Of a stretch of DNA of 64,000 nt, positions 1-10,799 are shown in pieces. The notes below the pieces were generated by a model that saw only the letters and a list, made by a program, of their open reading frames with translations, had not been told where the DNA came from and made no database searches. This DNA is from Symsagittifera roscoffensis. Its lineage: Eukaryota > Xenacoelomorpha > Acoela > Convolutidae. How positions within the stretch are numbered: position 1 is the stretch's first letter; each line of letters opens with the position of its first letter. The stretch covers positions 16,868,027-16,932,026 of the forward strand of contig NC_087068.1 in NCBI RefSeq assembly GCF_963678635.1, given 5' to 3'. Made by a program: the position numbers and the translations under genes.

Positions 1-310
1 TTTAGGTTGATCCATCTGAAATGGATCAAAGTTCCACTGTCCAATAAAAAGTAACCTTACGGATTGTTCTGACCCTATTTTTAACGGCGTTCGTGTATTT
101 TGGGTATTTTGAGACCTAAGTATGGGGACGTGCTTATTTTCTAGAGTGGGGGGGGGGGCATTTTGGTAGCGGCCTTTAAGCTGTAACGGGTTCTAGTCTC
201 ATGTCGCAAGCGAACCGAATTAGCTCTGACCGTTTTTGAGGTAGAAAAACACACAAGATAGTGAGATAGTGTCCCTGACTCTTGAGCCAATGGTTATATG
301 GCCTATTTTT
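1..310 (+). repeat. Left arm of long terminal inverted repeat
   Basis: The reverse complement of about 6630-6935 matches this stretch over roughly 300 bp with scattered differences. Shared landmarks include GGATCAAAGTTCCACTGTCC, a run of G after CTAGAGTGGG, and TTGAGCCAATGGTTATA. The match probably continues past the window start, so the true outer end is not visible. It encloses retrotransposon remnants and two inserted LINEs. Confidence 0.75.
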
Positions 311-429
311 CTTAAGCCTCATTGTGACCGAAGTAGGCGTCTGTTACATGCCATGATATTATCATTCACGGCGATATCAATTTTTCCACGATTAACTGGT
401 GTAGCTTATCTTCAGAAAATTTTTCAAAG

Positions 430-2795
430 CCAGAGTTTTTGAGCATAATAAAAAAACAACTTTCAACAAAAAATAGACTTTGAATTAGCAGCAAGCGGCA
501 TATTAGATCTCATTTTGGTTAGTGATAACATAGAGTGCATAAATTTGAAGCAAATGACCGACGAAAGTCAAATCACCAAAATGTCAAATCACTACCCAAT
601 TTATCTTAGTTTTTTGGCTATAGGGCAGAACAATATAAAAAGATGTTATCTAAAAAGTGGTGTGTATAGTTTTTGTAGTCGAGACATTGAAATTTTATTG
701 CGCTTTATTTCAACAAATCCGTTCAATTCTTATTGCTGATCAAACCCAAATTGCCTTGCTGAAAATTGGTACCTTTGGCTGAATATTTTTCTGAATGAAA
801 CTATACCAAAAAGAACCCAGCATTGAGCTTCTCTGCCACCTTGGATAAGCCAGAGTACCTCTCATCTAATTATTTGTCTTAAGACAGCAAGAAGAAGATA
901 TAATGATATGCATCCAAAGGTTCTGAAACTGAAATGAATGCTGAACAAGTGCTGTGGAAATGACAAGATAGTATATGAACAAATCTAGCAGCCGAGAGAT
1001 CAACTGGGAAGCTTTTTTTCTAGGACTTAAAAAAATCAAATATTCCCAGCCTTGTTTTTTATAAAAATGAAAAAGCAGAAAATGACAGTGACAAACCCAA
1101 CTATTTTCGAATTTTTTTGCATCCGTTTACGTACAATCTTCTGAATTTTATGAGCCTTTTCAAGATTGTTCAGAGAATTGTTTTCTAACCAACCTAACAT
1201 TCGAAGAAATTGAAATCGAAAGCATATGCGAAAAACTAAATGTCAACAAAAGTAAAGGGCCCGATGAACTACCACCAGTGCTTTTTCGGAAATGTAGAAA
1301 AGCGCTTTCCCATTCAATTTTTCAAATCTTTACTAAAATTTTACAAACTTCTATCTCTCCAGACTTGTGGAAAAATGCAATAATCAAATCGGTCTTTAAA
1401 AATGGTAATAAAGCAGACATAGAAAACAATAGACCTGTTTCTGTTTTATCACTGCCCTCTTAATTTTTTGAAAGAATTGTCTTCATTCGACTATATGATC
1501 ATTACAATAAGATTTTTAACAAATATCAATTCGGATTTCGAAAGAACCGGTCAATAAGTCAACAACTCCTGACCTTTCGAAATGAAACTTATAAAAGAAT
1601 CAAAAATGGAGAAGAAATTGAAAATATTTTTACAGACTTTAGCAAAGCTATCGACAGAGCTGATCATGGAGTTTTGTTACAAAAATTGTTTTCAACAGGA
1701 GTCAGGGGTAAACTTTTAAAATTGATCAAGTCTTACCTTTTCAAAAGGCACCAGATTGTTCGAAAAATGGCAAAGAGTCTCAAAAGAAAAAGTTACCAGT
1801 GGAGTGCCACAGGGTAGCATACTGGTTCCTTTGTTTTTTTCTGGTCTTCATTAACGAGCTATCAGATTACTGCGTAAATCTTAAAACTATTCATTTGCAG
1901 ACGATGCTAAATTCATCAGTTCTGGTCAGGCACAAGAGCAAATCCTAAATATTGTGTTTATTTGGACCATCTACAATAATATGCCGTTCAATTTAGACAA
2001 ATGTACGTATCTAAAATTAGGAAAAAATGCAAATGATTTTTACTTCAACGGATTCAAGATCAAAGAAACAGACGTACAAAAAGATTTCGGCTTCACAATA
2101 TCAAGTGGTTTAAACTGGAATATCCTCATAGACAATGCATACAAGAAAGCAAACCGTGTATTTTTTATGATAAAACGGAATTCAAACAATCTGAGTCGTA
2201 CTGCAAAATTGAACATTCATAAATCTATGGTAGTCCCAGTTTTAACATACGCCAGTGCCTGCTATGGATTAAGCAAATAGGTCACAAATGAAATTGAGAT
2301 TATTCAATAAAAGAGTCGTCATATGGATTTTTCCTGGAACATTGGCATACAAAGAAAAAATTGCTCAATTGCAAATTTTAACGCTTCCTATGTATATACA
2401 GATAAAAAATATTTTGCTGCTTTCAAAAATTGGACTAGGAAGATACGACGATATGCATGTAAATGTGCCTATACTAACATAGTCCTCTCGCGGTGTAATA
2501 ATTCAGCTGAAACGGCCTAAACGCCTGAAAGCTGAACAAATTTTGTTCTATCAAACTTGCAGACTGGTCAATATTTTAAAGATAGAAGTGGGGATTTATT
2601 GTGGTCTCAAACAGCTACTACTGAGACAATTCTGGTTGAAATTTGGAGAATATAAGGAAGTTGACAAGTGCACGTGGAAAATTGGGTGCGATTGTGCGGC
2701 GAACAACTGCCGCAGCAAGACGTACATATGACGATTCAATGAAGGGGCCAGGACCCCATGTGGAAACACAGAAGCCATCCTACTACTACTACTTC
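430..2795 (+). mobile_element. Degenerate non-LTR (LINE) retrotransposon, plus strand
   Basis: Translations in shifting frames show LINE reverse transcriptase blocks in order: a WKNAIIKSVFKNG / ENNRPVSVLS block near 1370-1450, a QFGFRKN block near 1527, a SGVPQGSI-like block near 1800, an ADDAKF-type active site region near 1898, and the thumb/connection segment (KDFGFTISSGLNW to VPVLTYASACYG) at 2060-2270. At least four frameshifts or stops break it, so it is dead. A (CTA)n tract at 2779-2794 probably is its 3' tail, as for the minus-strand LINE next to it. The 5' end is not defined. It lies inside the block bounded by the long inverted repeats. Confidence 0.75.
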
Positions 2796-2930
2796 CAATA
2801 CAAAAAGCACAGTTAAAAATCATGCGAGTCAAAAAAGAAAACCAAAAATCAGAAAATCAAAAATTATCATAGTAACGGAGGTTACAATCAGGAGTCCCTT
2901 CACCAAAGATTCCAGTCAAAATCCAAGAAA

Positions 2931-2955
2931 ATTTCTAGATATGGAAGTGATCTAG
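2931..2955. repeat. Target site duplication, left copy
   Basis: A 25-bp stretch beginning ATTTCTAGATATGGAAG is repeated without mismatch at 5249-5273. The two copies flank the minus-strand LINE at 2956-5248 and are the expected signature of target-primed reverse transcription. Confidence 0.85.
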
Positions 2956-3028
2956 TAGTAGTAGTAGTAGTAGTTAGTAGTAGTAGTAGTAGTAGTAGTA
3001 GTACCAGGTAGTAGTAGTAGTAGGTCAG
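2953..3028. repeat. (GTA)n / (TAG)n microsatellite, LINE 3' tail
   Basis: Trinucleotide tract, interrupted by a TTAGTAG slip and by CCAGG. On the minus strand it reads (TAC)n and directly follows the 3' end of the minus-strand LINE, next to its target duplication, so it is best read as the element's simple-sequence tail. Confidence 0.85.
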
Positions 3029-5248
3029 TGTTTAGAGCTCTTGGCTCAAGGGTTTGCACCCCACAGTTTTGGTCACTTATATTTTCTGCATCGGATTGCA
3101 ATTGCCACAATTGCAGATGATTCTCCATGTGCATGAATTTATTCCACTCTATTGTTCAAAAAATTTCCAGTTGATTTTTGTTAAAACCGGCGTCGTCCGC
3201 TCGCTAATCTTGTAAATTGTTTTTTTTAGTAATGATGTTTAGCAGTCTGCTAAATCTCTTCCAGAAGTTTTCATCGGCTTTTTTTGTTCTTGTTTTTTCA
3301 ATGTTTATTTGATTACCGCTGGTTTGTCTTGTTTTGATGTCAGATCCAGGGTTGCTTTTTATTGATACGGGTTTTGATGCATGATGAATAGTAAGAGTAG
3401 GGCATCGTGTAGTTCTAAGTTCATAGATAGAGGCTGGAGTTTTAGTTGTTTTAATCTATAGTTGTAATTTTCCATATGCCAAGTATCCATGAGGTGGCCC
3501 GTTTTTGGATTTTTTCGATATCCCTCATTTCACCTTTGTTTGCTGACCATGCCTGAGATGCGTATGCTTTTACAGGGACTACATAGTATTTGTATGCGTT
3601 CAGTTTCATATACTTGTTTGCTAGTTTCGATACATTGCGTTTTAGAAAATAGAAAGCTCTCCAGGCTTTGGAACATCTTTTATCACAATTTGCTTTCCAA
3701 ATTAAGTTCGTCGCCATTATCATACCTAGATGTTTTTGTTCTTTTTACAGCTCATGCGATTGGTATTTAGCGTCAAATTATCAATTTCGCATTTCGTTTT
3801 GATTGATAGTATATAGCATTTATCACTATTGAGTTTCATTTCGTTGTCTGAGCACCATTTTTCTGTTCTGTTTATGTCTCCTTGTAGAGTACAAGGGTCA
3901 CTATTTACAAGTTTGAAATCATCTGCATGCCCAAAAAAATTGCTATTTTTATTTATAATTGGTAAATCATTTATAAATAGGATAAATAATAGGGGTCCAA
4001 TGATTGACCCTTGTGGCACACCACTAGTTACTGATGCTGTTGGTGAGCGCTTATCATTTATTTTCACATATTGTCCCCTGTTTGTTAAGTAACATACAAT
4101 GAGTTTCACATAATTTCCGCCAATTCCAAATTGTTGTACTTTATCAATTAATTTTTGGTGACGAACGCTGTCAAATGCTTTGCGAAAATCTAGGTAGAGA
4201 ACATAAAGTTCCGTCTCAGTTGAAAGGTCATATTTTTGGTACAGATGGTCAAGAAATTGTAGAAATTGAGTCATCACCAATCGCATTTTACAGAAACCGT
4301 GTTGGGCTTCATGCAAGTGTTTGTTGGTTAAACATTAAAGTTCATCAAATATAAGTTTCTCTAGTATTTTTGATACATTGCAAAGAAGGCTTATTGGCCG
4401 GTATTTCTCTATTTGTGATTTGTTCGCGTCCTTTAAAATTGGGACTACTTCACTGATTTTTCAATAAGTGGGGAAATCATTTTGCTATAACAGTTTTGAA
4501 AACAAGATAGAGTGATTTTGATAGCCATGGCAAAAGTTTTAGGATAATATTTCCGGTGTTGTCAGGCCCACAGGCTTTACTGGTATCAAGGTTCGGGAAA
4601 TTTGGACAATTTGTTTTTCTGCTATAACTAATTAATTATGGATATTGTTCTCCTATTTTTGATTTGCATTTTGTTTATAATCTCTGGTAATGACACTGCA
4701 GAAGAATTTATTGAAAAGCTTGTTTTTTTCATTATCATTGTAAGTTGATTGTTTCCAAAAGACATAAGGTCAGGAAAACGACTGCCTTTGTGGATGGATC
4801 GAAGTTATTTTTGCAATTTAGACAACTCTTTTCCTTTGAAAAGCTTTTTGTCATAGTCTACTTGATCTTGTGTTAAGTTTTTGCGAAGCAGAGCTTCTTT
4901 CTTTTTTAGTTTTATGAGGCCGCTTAGATCATTTCTATTTTTCTGTTCGATTTTACGTTTTAATGTGGAAATAATTTTTATTTGGTGTGATGTACTGTTA
5001 GACACCCTACGGGGGAGGTATTTTCTGTGGCTTGTTACTCTGGGGACATTTTCTTCAATGATCTTGCAAAGCCATTTATACCATTGTTTTACAAGTTCGT
5101 CGACATTACTATAACAGTACGGAAGAAATTGTTTATCTAATATACTTTTTCTTATTGCATTCCAATCGGCTTTATGAAATGCAAACCGTTCATTTTGTAT
5201 TGTATTGGTTACTTCCGTTTCAGTGTGAATCTTTATAGTGTTTTTGGA
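2956..5248 (-). mobile_element. LINE retrotransposon, minus strand, 5'-truncated, with 25-bp TSD
   Basis: The longest reading frame (4316 down to 3726) holds the core of a non-LTR reverse transcriptase: QHGFCK, YLDFRKAFDSVRHQKL, TSGVPQGSIIGPLLFILFIN, then the active site as HADDFKL (residues GHADD where most have YADD). A further frame (3723-3451) continues with the thumb region (FLKRNVSKLANKY, VVPVKAYASQAWS). Upstream frames (5005-4805) are basic, as in the segment before the RT of CR1/Jockey-type LINEs. Stops at about 3725 and 4320 break the ORF. Both ends are defined by the 25-bp duplication and the (TAC)n tail; no endonuclease domain remains, so it is 5'-truncated. Confidence 0.88.
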
Positions 5249-5273
5249 ATTTCTAGATATGGAAGTGATCTAG
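5249..5273. repeat. Target site duplication, right copy
   Basis: Perfect 25-bp copy of 2931-2955, at the 5' side of the minus-strand LINE. Confidence 0.85.
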
Positions 5274-5689
5274 ATATGGAAATGATACACTAGTGGATAA
5301 AATAAAGCGAAAAGTTCAGTACAACTTTTACATAGACCAATGCTTTTGATCAGAGCTACCCTCTATGAAACTATCAATGAAAATTTGGTTTCAATGACTT
5401 GACAATGTAATCAGGGTCTGAAAACTCCAGGTTTCTCATTCGGATCTAGGTTTTTCACTTCGCGTGAAAGGGCATGAAAAATCTAGTTAAGTAACGTTTT
5501 TACACTGAATATTTCAACTCTATCACTGAGAACGTTTCAAGTCGTTTTGTAACAGTCGTCCGCTCACGTCATATTTTAGGTTTTTCATGAAAAGCCTATA
5601 TTTGATAAAGAAATTTCTCAAATTATTTTGAAACTAGAAACTTGTGAAGTAAAAAAGTTCAATGCTTATCAGGATAAGTTCGGATCGCA
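5274..5689. other. No gene seen
   Basis: AT-rich sequence between the LINE target duplication and the retroelement C-terminal fragment. I see no conserved coding segment or RNA gene. Confidence 0.5.
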
Positions 5690-6310
5690 ATGGTTGAATG
5701 TCATACTGTGGGAAAATCTAAGATTGAAATAGTCAAAAGGGCAGCTTAGAATTGCAATTGGACTCCTCCTAGGTTCAAATATTTGTGGAAAACAGATCCG
5801 TTTGCGGAAAAGATGTAACCAAAGATGGATGGCATAGCGTATCTTGTCTCAATTTGAATGCCCTTATAAAACAAAGTCTCCTCTCCACTCACAATCCTTC
5901 TGTTTTAGAGCCACGGCACCTCCACAGGACAGATCAGAAGCGACCAGACAGTTTGACGCTCGTCCCATGGGCTGATGGTAAGCAACTCAAGTGTGATGTA
6001 ACGATAGTTGACTCCGTAGCCGCTAGTAGAATAAGCATAAGCTCGGTTTGTGAACGCGGAACGGCCGCGGCCGAGGCCGTAGATCAAAAATCTGAAAACT
6101 ACAGAGATTCAATGAATGATGGATAATTTTCAACCAATAGCTTATGAAGTTCGAGGTGCCGCCGGCTCTAGCACTCAGATTTTTCTGAATAAGCTTTGTA
6201 AGAATTTGTGCACGGGTACCGAGGACCCCAGGGCAGCTAGTTTTCTTGAGTAGAGAATCTCCCTCGCAATACAAGTTGGGACTCTACCTGAGTACTTGGT
6301 ACTATTAAAA
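5690..6310 (+). pseudogene. C-terminal fragment of a reverse-transcriptase element (zinc-binding / PD...D nuclease-like region)
   Basis: The frame at 5785-6126 reads VCGKDVTKDGWHSVSC, then EPRHLHRTDQKRPDSL, LVPWADGK and CDVTIVD. Just upstream in another frame is AIGLLLGSNIC; downstream (6127-6290) a third frame gives FQPIAYEV and RISLAIQVG. This order (LG..C, CG..D..G.H...C, EP..L.R.D..RPD, PW..G..L..DVT..D, F.P.A.E, RIS.AIQ) is what I recall from the C-terminus of a retroelement reverse transcriptase family common in marine invertebrates. The PD...D spacing resembles restriction-like endonucleases; that assignment is inference. At least two frameshifts; the RT domain itself is not in the neighbourhood, where the two LINEs have inserted. 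Confidence 0.6.
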
Positions 6311-6629
6311 ATAAATCTTCTTTCGAAGAATTTTTTCATTCGTAGAGCCAGGGAAACAAACGCGCAGCCTTATATAAGTGTATGATAGACCCGTAGCCTC
6401 ATATCAGGTCAATCTTTTTGAGTCAGTTCAAACTCTTGTCTATAACGTGCAGGTGTTAGTTCTCAATCTGGTTGGCTTGGTTCCCATCACTCTGACTCTC
6501 TTTTTTTTCTTCTCACATTATACTTCAATCTTCCATACCTTGAAAATTCCGACCGTTTAAAGTGATGAAGGGATTCCTGAGTGTAAATCGGTTTCTATGA
6601 CACTTTCGACCTTCTGATTATATTAAAGA

Positions 6630-6935
6630 GACTATAACCATTGGCTCAAGGATCAGGGACACTAGCTCTTGTGTTTTTGTACCTTATTCTGTCGGAGCCA
6701 ATTGAGTTCTCTTAAGACATGGGACTTCAGAATCGTAATATAGTTTAAAAGCTCTTACCAAAAAACCCCCCGCTCCCACTCTAGAAAAATTAATGTCCCT
6801 ATTTCTAGGTCTCTACATACCTAAAACACGCGAACGCTTTAAAAAACAGGGTGGGAAACTCAAATATACTTTTAATTTTATTGGACAGTGGAACTTTGAT
6901 CCAACTCAAATGACTGTGTAAAATTAACTCGAGGA
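6630..6935 (-). repeat. Right arm of long terminal inverted repeat
   Basis: Inverted copy of 1-310. It includes the complement of the GGATCAAAGTTCCACTGTCC block at about 6883-6903 and the GAGCCAATGGTTATA block near 6635. Divergence between arms is appreciable, so the pair is not recent. The arm ends about 100 bp from the splice donor of the minus-strand gene at 7037. Confidence 0.75.
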
Positions 6936-7036
6936 ACTAAATTCAATACTCACATATTGACATTACTCTAGAATCAAGTAATTAACATAACAAAAGTGAC
7001 TCTAGAAGGTTGAAGAATTAACTAGTTTAAACTCAC

Positions 7037-7145
7037 CCAAGTAGTTTTGTTGTCTGGACCATTGGGTCGCTGCACTCGTCGAGCTGCCCAGTCAAGTTTC
7101 TTCTTGCTCCAGTAGTAACACTCTCGCAATATTTCTTGGCGTTTT
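7037..7145 (-). CDS. Exon 2 of an unrecognised two-exon (partial) gene
   Basis: On the minus strand the exon starts after a good acceptor (a pyrimidine tract, CTGTCTTTTTCCTGATAG) and ends at a strong donor, GTGAGT. It is 109 nt: one base that completes a lysine codon from exon 1, then 36 codons without a stop, ending in phase 0. The peptide is basic and aromatic-rich (RQEILRECYYWSKKK, DWAARRVQRP, GPDNKTTW). No further exon is visible before the long inverted-repeat block at 1-6935, so the next one would lie outside the window or be lost. I do not recognise the family. Another frame of the same exon is also open, but only this one is in phase with exon 1. Confidence 0.5.
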
Positions 7146-7562
7146 CTATCAGGAAAAAGACAGCTCTACTCGAATTGATTATTATTAAACAAATTGCGAA
7201 TAGCAATTTGGCTCCAGACTAATTTTCTGTCCAATTTCCCGAAAATATAACTCGTGTCCTCTGATTTTGTTGATTCCTTATTTCAGTTGCTGTAATAACC
7301 TAGAGCATGACCCGGACAATTCGAATTTTTCAAAAAAATTATTTCACCCAAAAGTCAAAACAAATGGGAACATGAAACTCGAAAAGAGAAAAATCAATGT
7401 TTATAATTATATATATATATATATATATATGTTCATTACAAAATAAGAATGTCGTCAGAAGTGATTTTTCATTTATTTTGCCGAGTACGCAGGCAGCGAT
7501 CGTTATCTACACTCCCATTGAGCATTTCTGTTTTAAAAAGCAGCCTGCCCTGGTTTCCTCAC
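7146..7562 (-). other. Putative GT-AG intron
   Basis: 417-nt intron between the two exons, with GTGAGG donor and CTGATAG acceptor. It contains a (TA)n microsatellite at about 7409-7430. Confidence 0.45.
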
Positions 7563-7684
7563 TTCATAGGATTAGTTTCTTTCACAGCTCGCTCAAAAGA
7601 ATTGGGGTTGGCCACGAACTGAGTCTCCAAAGCAGGTGGTTGAAAAAGATATCCTTCAACTACATAAGACTTTGTACTCGTCAT
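7563..7684 (-). CDS. Exon 1 (start) of an unrecognised gene
   Basis: Minus-strand ATG at 7684 opens 40 codons plus two bases before a GTGAGG donor. The peptide begins MTSTKSYVVEGYLFQPPA and continues with ETQFVANPNSFERAVKE. Phase 2 at the donor fits exactly with exon 2 (7037-7145). Upstream on the minus strand are a CCAAT box (complement of GATTGGTCC at 7743-7751) and a four-codon upstream ORF (ATG ACA CAT CAT TAG). The composition is far less AT-rich than the surroundings. The joined peptide is 77 residues so far, with no signal peptide or membrane segment; I cannot name the function. Confidence 0.5.
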
Positions 7685-7689
7685 GTTTG

Positions 7690-8536
7690 CTTATCCGCTT
7701 CAACTCTTTATTGAACACGCGTTAAGCCGACTGGTTGCCTTTGATTGGTCCTAATGATGTGTCATGGCTCTAAAACAGAAGAAGTGTGAGTAGAATATAA
7801 ATACTGCTTGATAATTTTTTCTACAATATTACATTTTTCCTAGCTTTCTTCGATAGGCTGCCATATCTTTATTAACAGGCTTAAAGTTATGAAAAAAAAT
7901 TAATAATCAAACTGAAGATCGATTACATGAAAATTGTATGTTAAACAAAATTTTTTGCACGTTTAATTGCATCTTCATGTTTAAAAATTTTACTAATTAT
8001 TAAAGAATTATCAAAAAATGTATAAAATGTCATAAAAATTATATATCAATTTTATACATAACATCTACTATGCAACCAAAGTAAAAAATAATCCGCCAAA
8101 CTTTTTACGACAGTTTTTTTTTCACATTTTGCCAATTTCAAACTTCGTTTAGAAACTGATCGTTACGCTAACATCACAATTTTTTTAGTATATGTTTTTT
8201 GTTTTAGCCAAAATTATCAATTGTAGAACTAACAGTTCAATTTTAGCTCCCTGGGGATTATTCGTTTTTGCTGCTCCTCAACCCTAGGGTTAAGATGTTT
8301 TAACGTTTAAAATCCACTACATTCTAACTTGTATACCACTTTGGATTTTAGTTCAGTCGAAAAAGCTGATTTTAAGGACGGTAAAAACATTTTTAGTTTC
8401 AGCGTCGTAAACATTATCTGAGCTGCAGTGATATCACGCACGTTCTTTGCGAAATTCAGTAACCACAGCTCTTTCTGTATTCGTTCCCGATGTTAATTTC
8501 TTAATCTACGAGTGCCAGACTTCCCGATGCGTTTGG
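7690..8536. other. AT-rich spacer; partial repeat unit
   Basis: Apart from the CCAAT box near 7745, no coding exon is evident. Around 8110-8250 is a diverged partial copy of the unit that is tandemly duplicated at 8735-10150. Confidence 0.4.
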
Positions 8537-8683
8537 TCATTCATTAGTGAGCTGTAAGTGAAGATGATTTCTATGAGCTGTATGGAGCGCTTTATCAGGG
8601 TCGCCTTTGGCTGTCCTCACTATTTTGTCCAAGTATCGTAGGAAGAATTTCACACTTTGCGGTTCTTCTTCAACTTCTTTCCT
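8537..8683 (-). CDS. Candidate terminal exon, unrecognised
   Basis: A minus-strand frame of about 49 codons ends in TGA at 8539-8537 and reads EEEPQSVKFFLRYLDKIVRT, then GDPDKALHTAHRNHLHLQ and LTNE. It has normal protein composition in an otherwise AT-rich stretch. An internal GTGAGG...TTCACTTACAG pair could alternatively splice out 83 nt and leave the same C-terminus. No convincing upstream exon was found and the acceptor near 8680 is weak, so this could be a relic. Function unknown. Confidence 0.3.
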   Translation of the reverse strand, partial: RKEVEEEPQSVKFFLRYLDKIVRTAKGDPDKALHTAHRNHLHLQLTNE

Positions 8684-8734
8684 CGAAATTCAACTTTATA
8701 ATGCATGACCGTTTCACCTATATTTTGGTAATCA

Positions 8735-10150
8735 GTGTCTAATATATCCCGCAAAATTTATTCTGAAAGTTAAATTTTTGTTCCTAATTTCCTAATACCA
8801 ATTTTTCGTCAAGAATTTAATTGTTACGCACCATGTTAATTTCGAATAAAATGATTTTTTTAGCCAAAATTTTTTGAACTTGAAACTTTAGCTTCAATGT
8901 CGAAGCCTGCTTCTAAATTTGTCGAGTGTGATGAGTCCTGTCTTCTCCTTTATATTTGCAGCGCTTCTAACCTTAAAAAATTATGATTGCTATTGGCCTG
9001 TCCAATGATCTTCTAACTAACTCTGGGCGCATACAATCACCTCCACAATGTTTCAGAGTAGAGGCGAGAAGGAAACTTCCACTGTATCCATTTGGGCAAC
9101 ACTTAAATGAAAACGTTAAAAATACCAAAATTAAAACAGCGTCAGATAGTAGAAAAAGTTCTTTTTGAAAACTGACCAGCCTTAGATATGTGACAGTCGA
9201 CCATTACGGGAAACTTTGATTGTAAGTTTTCGAAAGAACAGATGTGCTCATAACAAATCGGAAAAGCGTTGTAAAGTCAAAACTTTCATCAACTCAGTCA
9301 GAGCCAGGAAAAGCAAAATCATAAAACTCAAAATAGATTTAGCGATAAATGGCAGGTATTGGTGACATTGAGTTTCACGTTTTTTTCTGTTTTAGTTTCC
9401 AGGTGTCGGTGTCCTAATGGCAGCTACCGGTGACATTGAGTTTCACGTTTTTTTTCTATTTTAGTTTCCAGGTGTCTGATATATCCCGCCATTGTTATTC
9501 TGAGAGTTTTGGTTTTTCCCAATTCACTAATGCCAATTTTTTGTTTAGAAATTAATTGTTACGCTACCATGACAATTAAAAAAAGTGTTTTATTTTAACT
9601 TAAATTTGTTTAACTTGAAACTGTAGCTTCAATGTCAAGGCCTGCTTCTAAATTCGTCGCGCGTGCTGAGTCCTGGCTTTTTTCCCTATTTTGCAGCGCT
9701 TCTAACGTTAGTTAATTATGGTTGCTATTGGCCTGGTCACTCATCTCCTAACTAACCCTGAGCGCATATAATCACCTCCACACTGTTCCATTGTGGAGGC
9801 GATTTGGAAATTATCATGGTTTTCATTTGGAAAACACTTAAATGAAAACGTTAAAATAATCGAAATTAAAACAGTGAAGTATGGTAGAAAAAAAAACTTT
9901 GATACTAACCAGCGTTAGATATACAACAGACGACCATTACGGGCAACTTTGATCTTAAGTTTTCGACAGAACAGATATGCTCATAAAAAATCGGAAAAGC
10001 TTTGAAAAATCAAAACTTTCACCAACTCAGTCAGAGCCAGGGAAATCAAAATAATAAAATTTGGTATAGATTTAGCCATGAATGGCAGGGTCGGTGACCT
10101 TGAGTTTCATGTTTTTTTTCTACTTCAGTTTCCAGGTGTTAGTGTCCATT
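8735..10150 (+). repeat. Tandem duplication, unit about 740 bp
   Basis: The stretch from about 8735 (TCTAATATATCCCGC...) is repeated, diverged, from about 9475. Shared landmarks: AATTGTTACGC, CTTCAATGTC.A.GCCTGCTTCTAAATT, TTATG.TTGCTATTGGCCTG, TCACCTCCACA, and AACTCAGTCAGAGCCAGG. The end of the first unit (about 9350-9475) also contains a roughly 72-bp direct repeat built on GGTGACATTGAGTTTCACG. No coding potential is evident in either unit. Confidence 0.7.
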
Positions 10151-10799
10151 TACTGATGGTTTACTCTGCAGTGTTGCCATAAATACTTCAGAAAGCAGGC
10201 TTTGAGAGCGATTGGTTCAAAGAAATCAACATTAGTCGAAAGATTGTTGACAACTTTGAAGTTTCGAGGCCAGAAGTCTTGTTTTGCAATTGATTTCCTC
10301 ATTGTGGGCGTGACAATGATAGGTCGTTCTGACTTTCTTGTTCTGTAGACTCTCTGAATCAGATCATATTGGCACTTTCTACGTTATAAAATTTAAATAA
10401 AAATTTGGACAGAAACAGAAGGTCTAATAGTTTGGCCCATAGAGAAAAAGGGAGAAAATTTAGTTGGCAACAATCGAAATAGTGTCTGATTTATTTGTAA
10501 TCCTCTTTGAATATTTTTTTTAAAAAAGTTTTTCTAAAACTTTTTTTTAAAGTAAACAAGAAAAGTAAACTCGTGGGACTCCAATGGTGGTACTTCGCTC
10601 GATTGATAGTTTATTCTCAATTCGGACTTCATATATTCGAATTGATAAAAACGGTCTATATAACTTCAAAAGTTTTCCACGAACTCTAGAATACGATAAT
10701 TTGCGTAGGAGTAGCTGAAAATCGACACTAGCGAAAGATCGAAAAGTTTTCGTAACCCGTATAGACAGTTTCTACCTATTTTTCTCTGTTGATTGCGTC

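Noticed and set aside
7400-7435. (TA)n tract as a functional element
   Set aside because: Ordinary microsatellite inside the putative intron; similar tracts at 53399 and 57172.
10160-10395. Minus-strand open stretch (RVYRTRKSERPIIVTP...) as a gene
   Set aside because: It has a faint resemblance to LINE protein segments and ends in stops; too weak to call either way.
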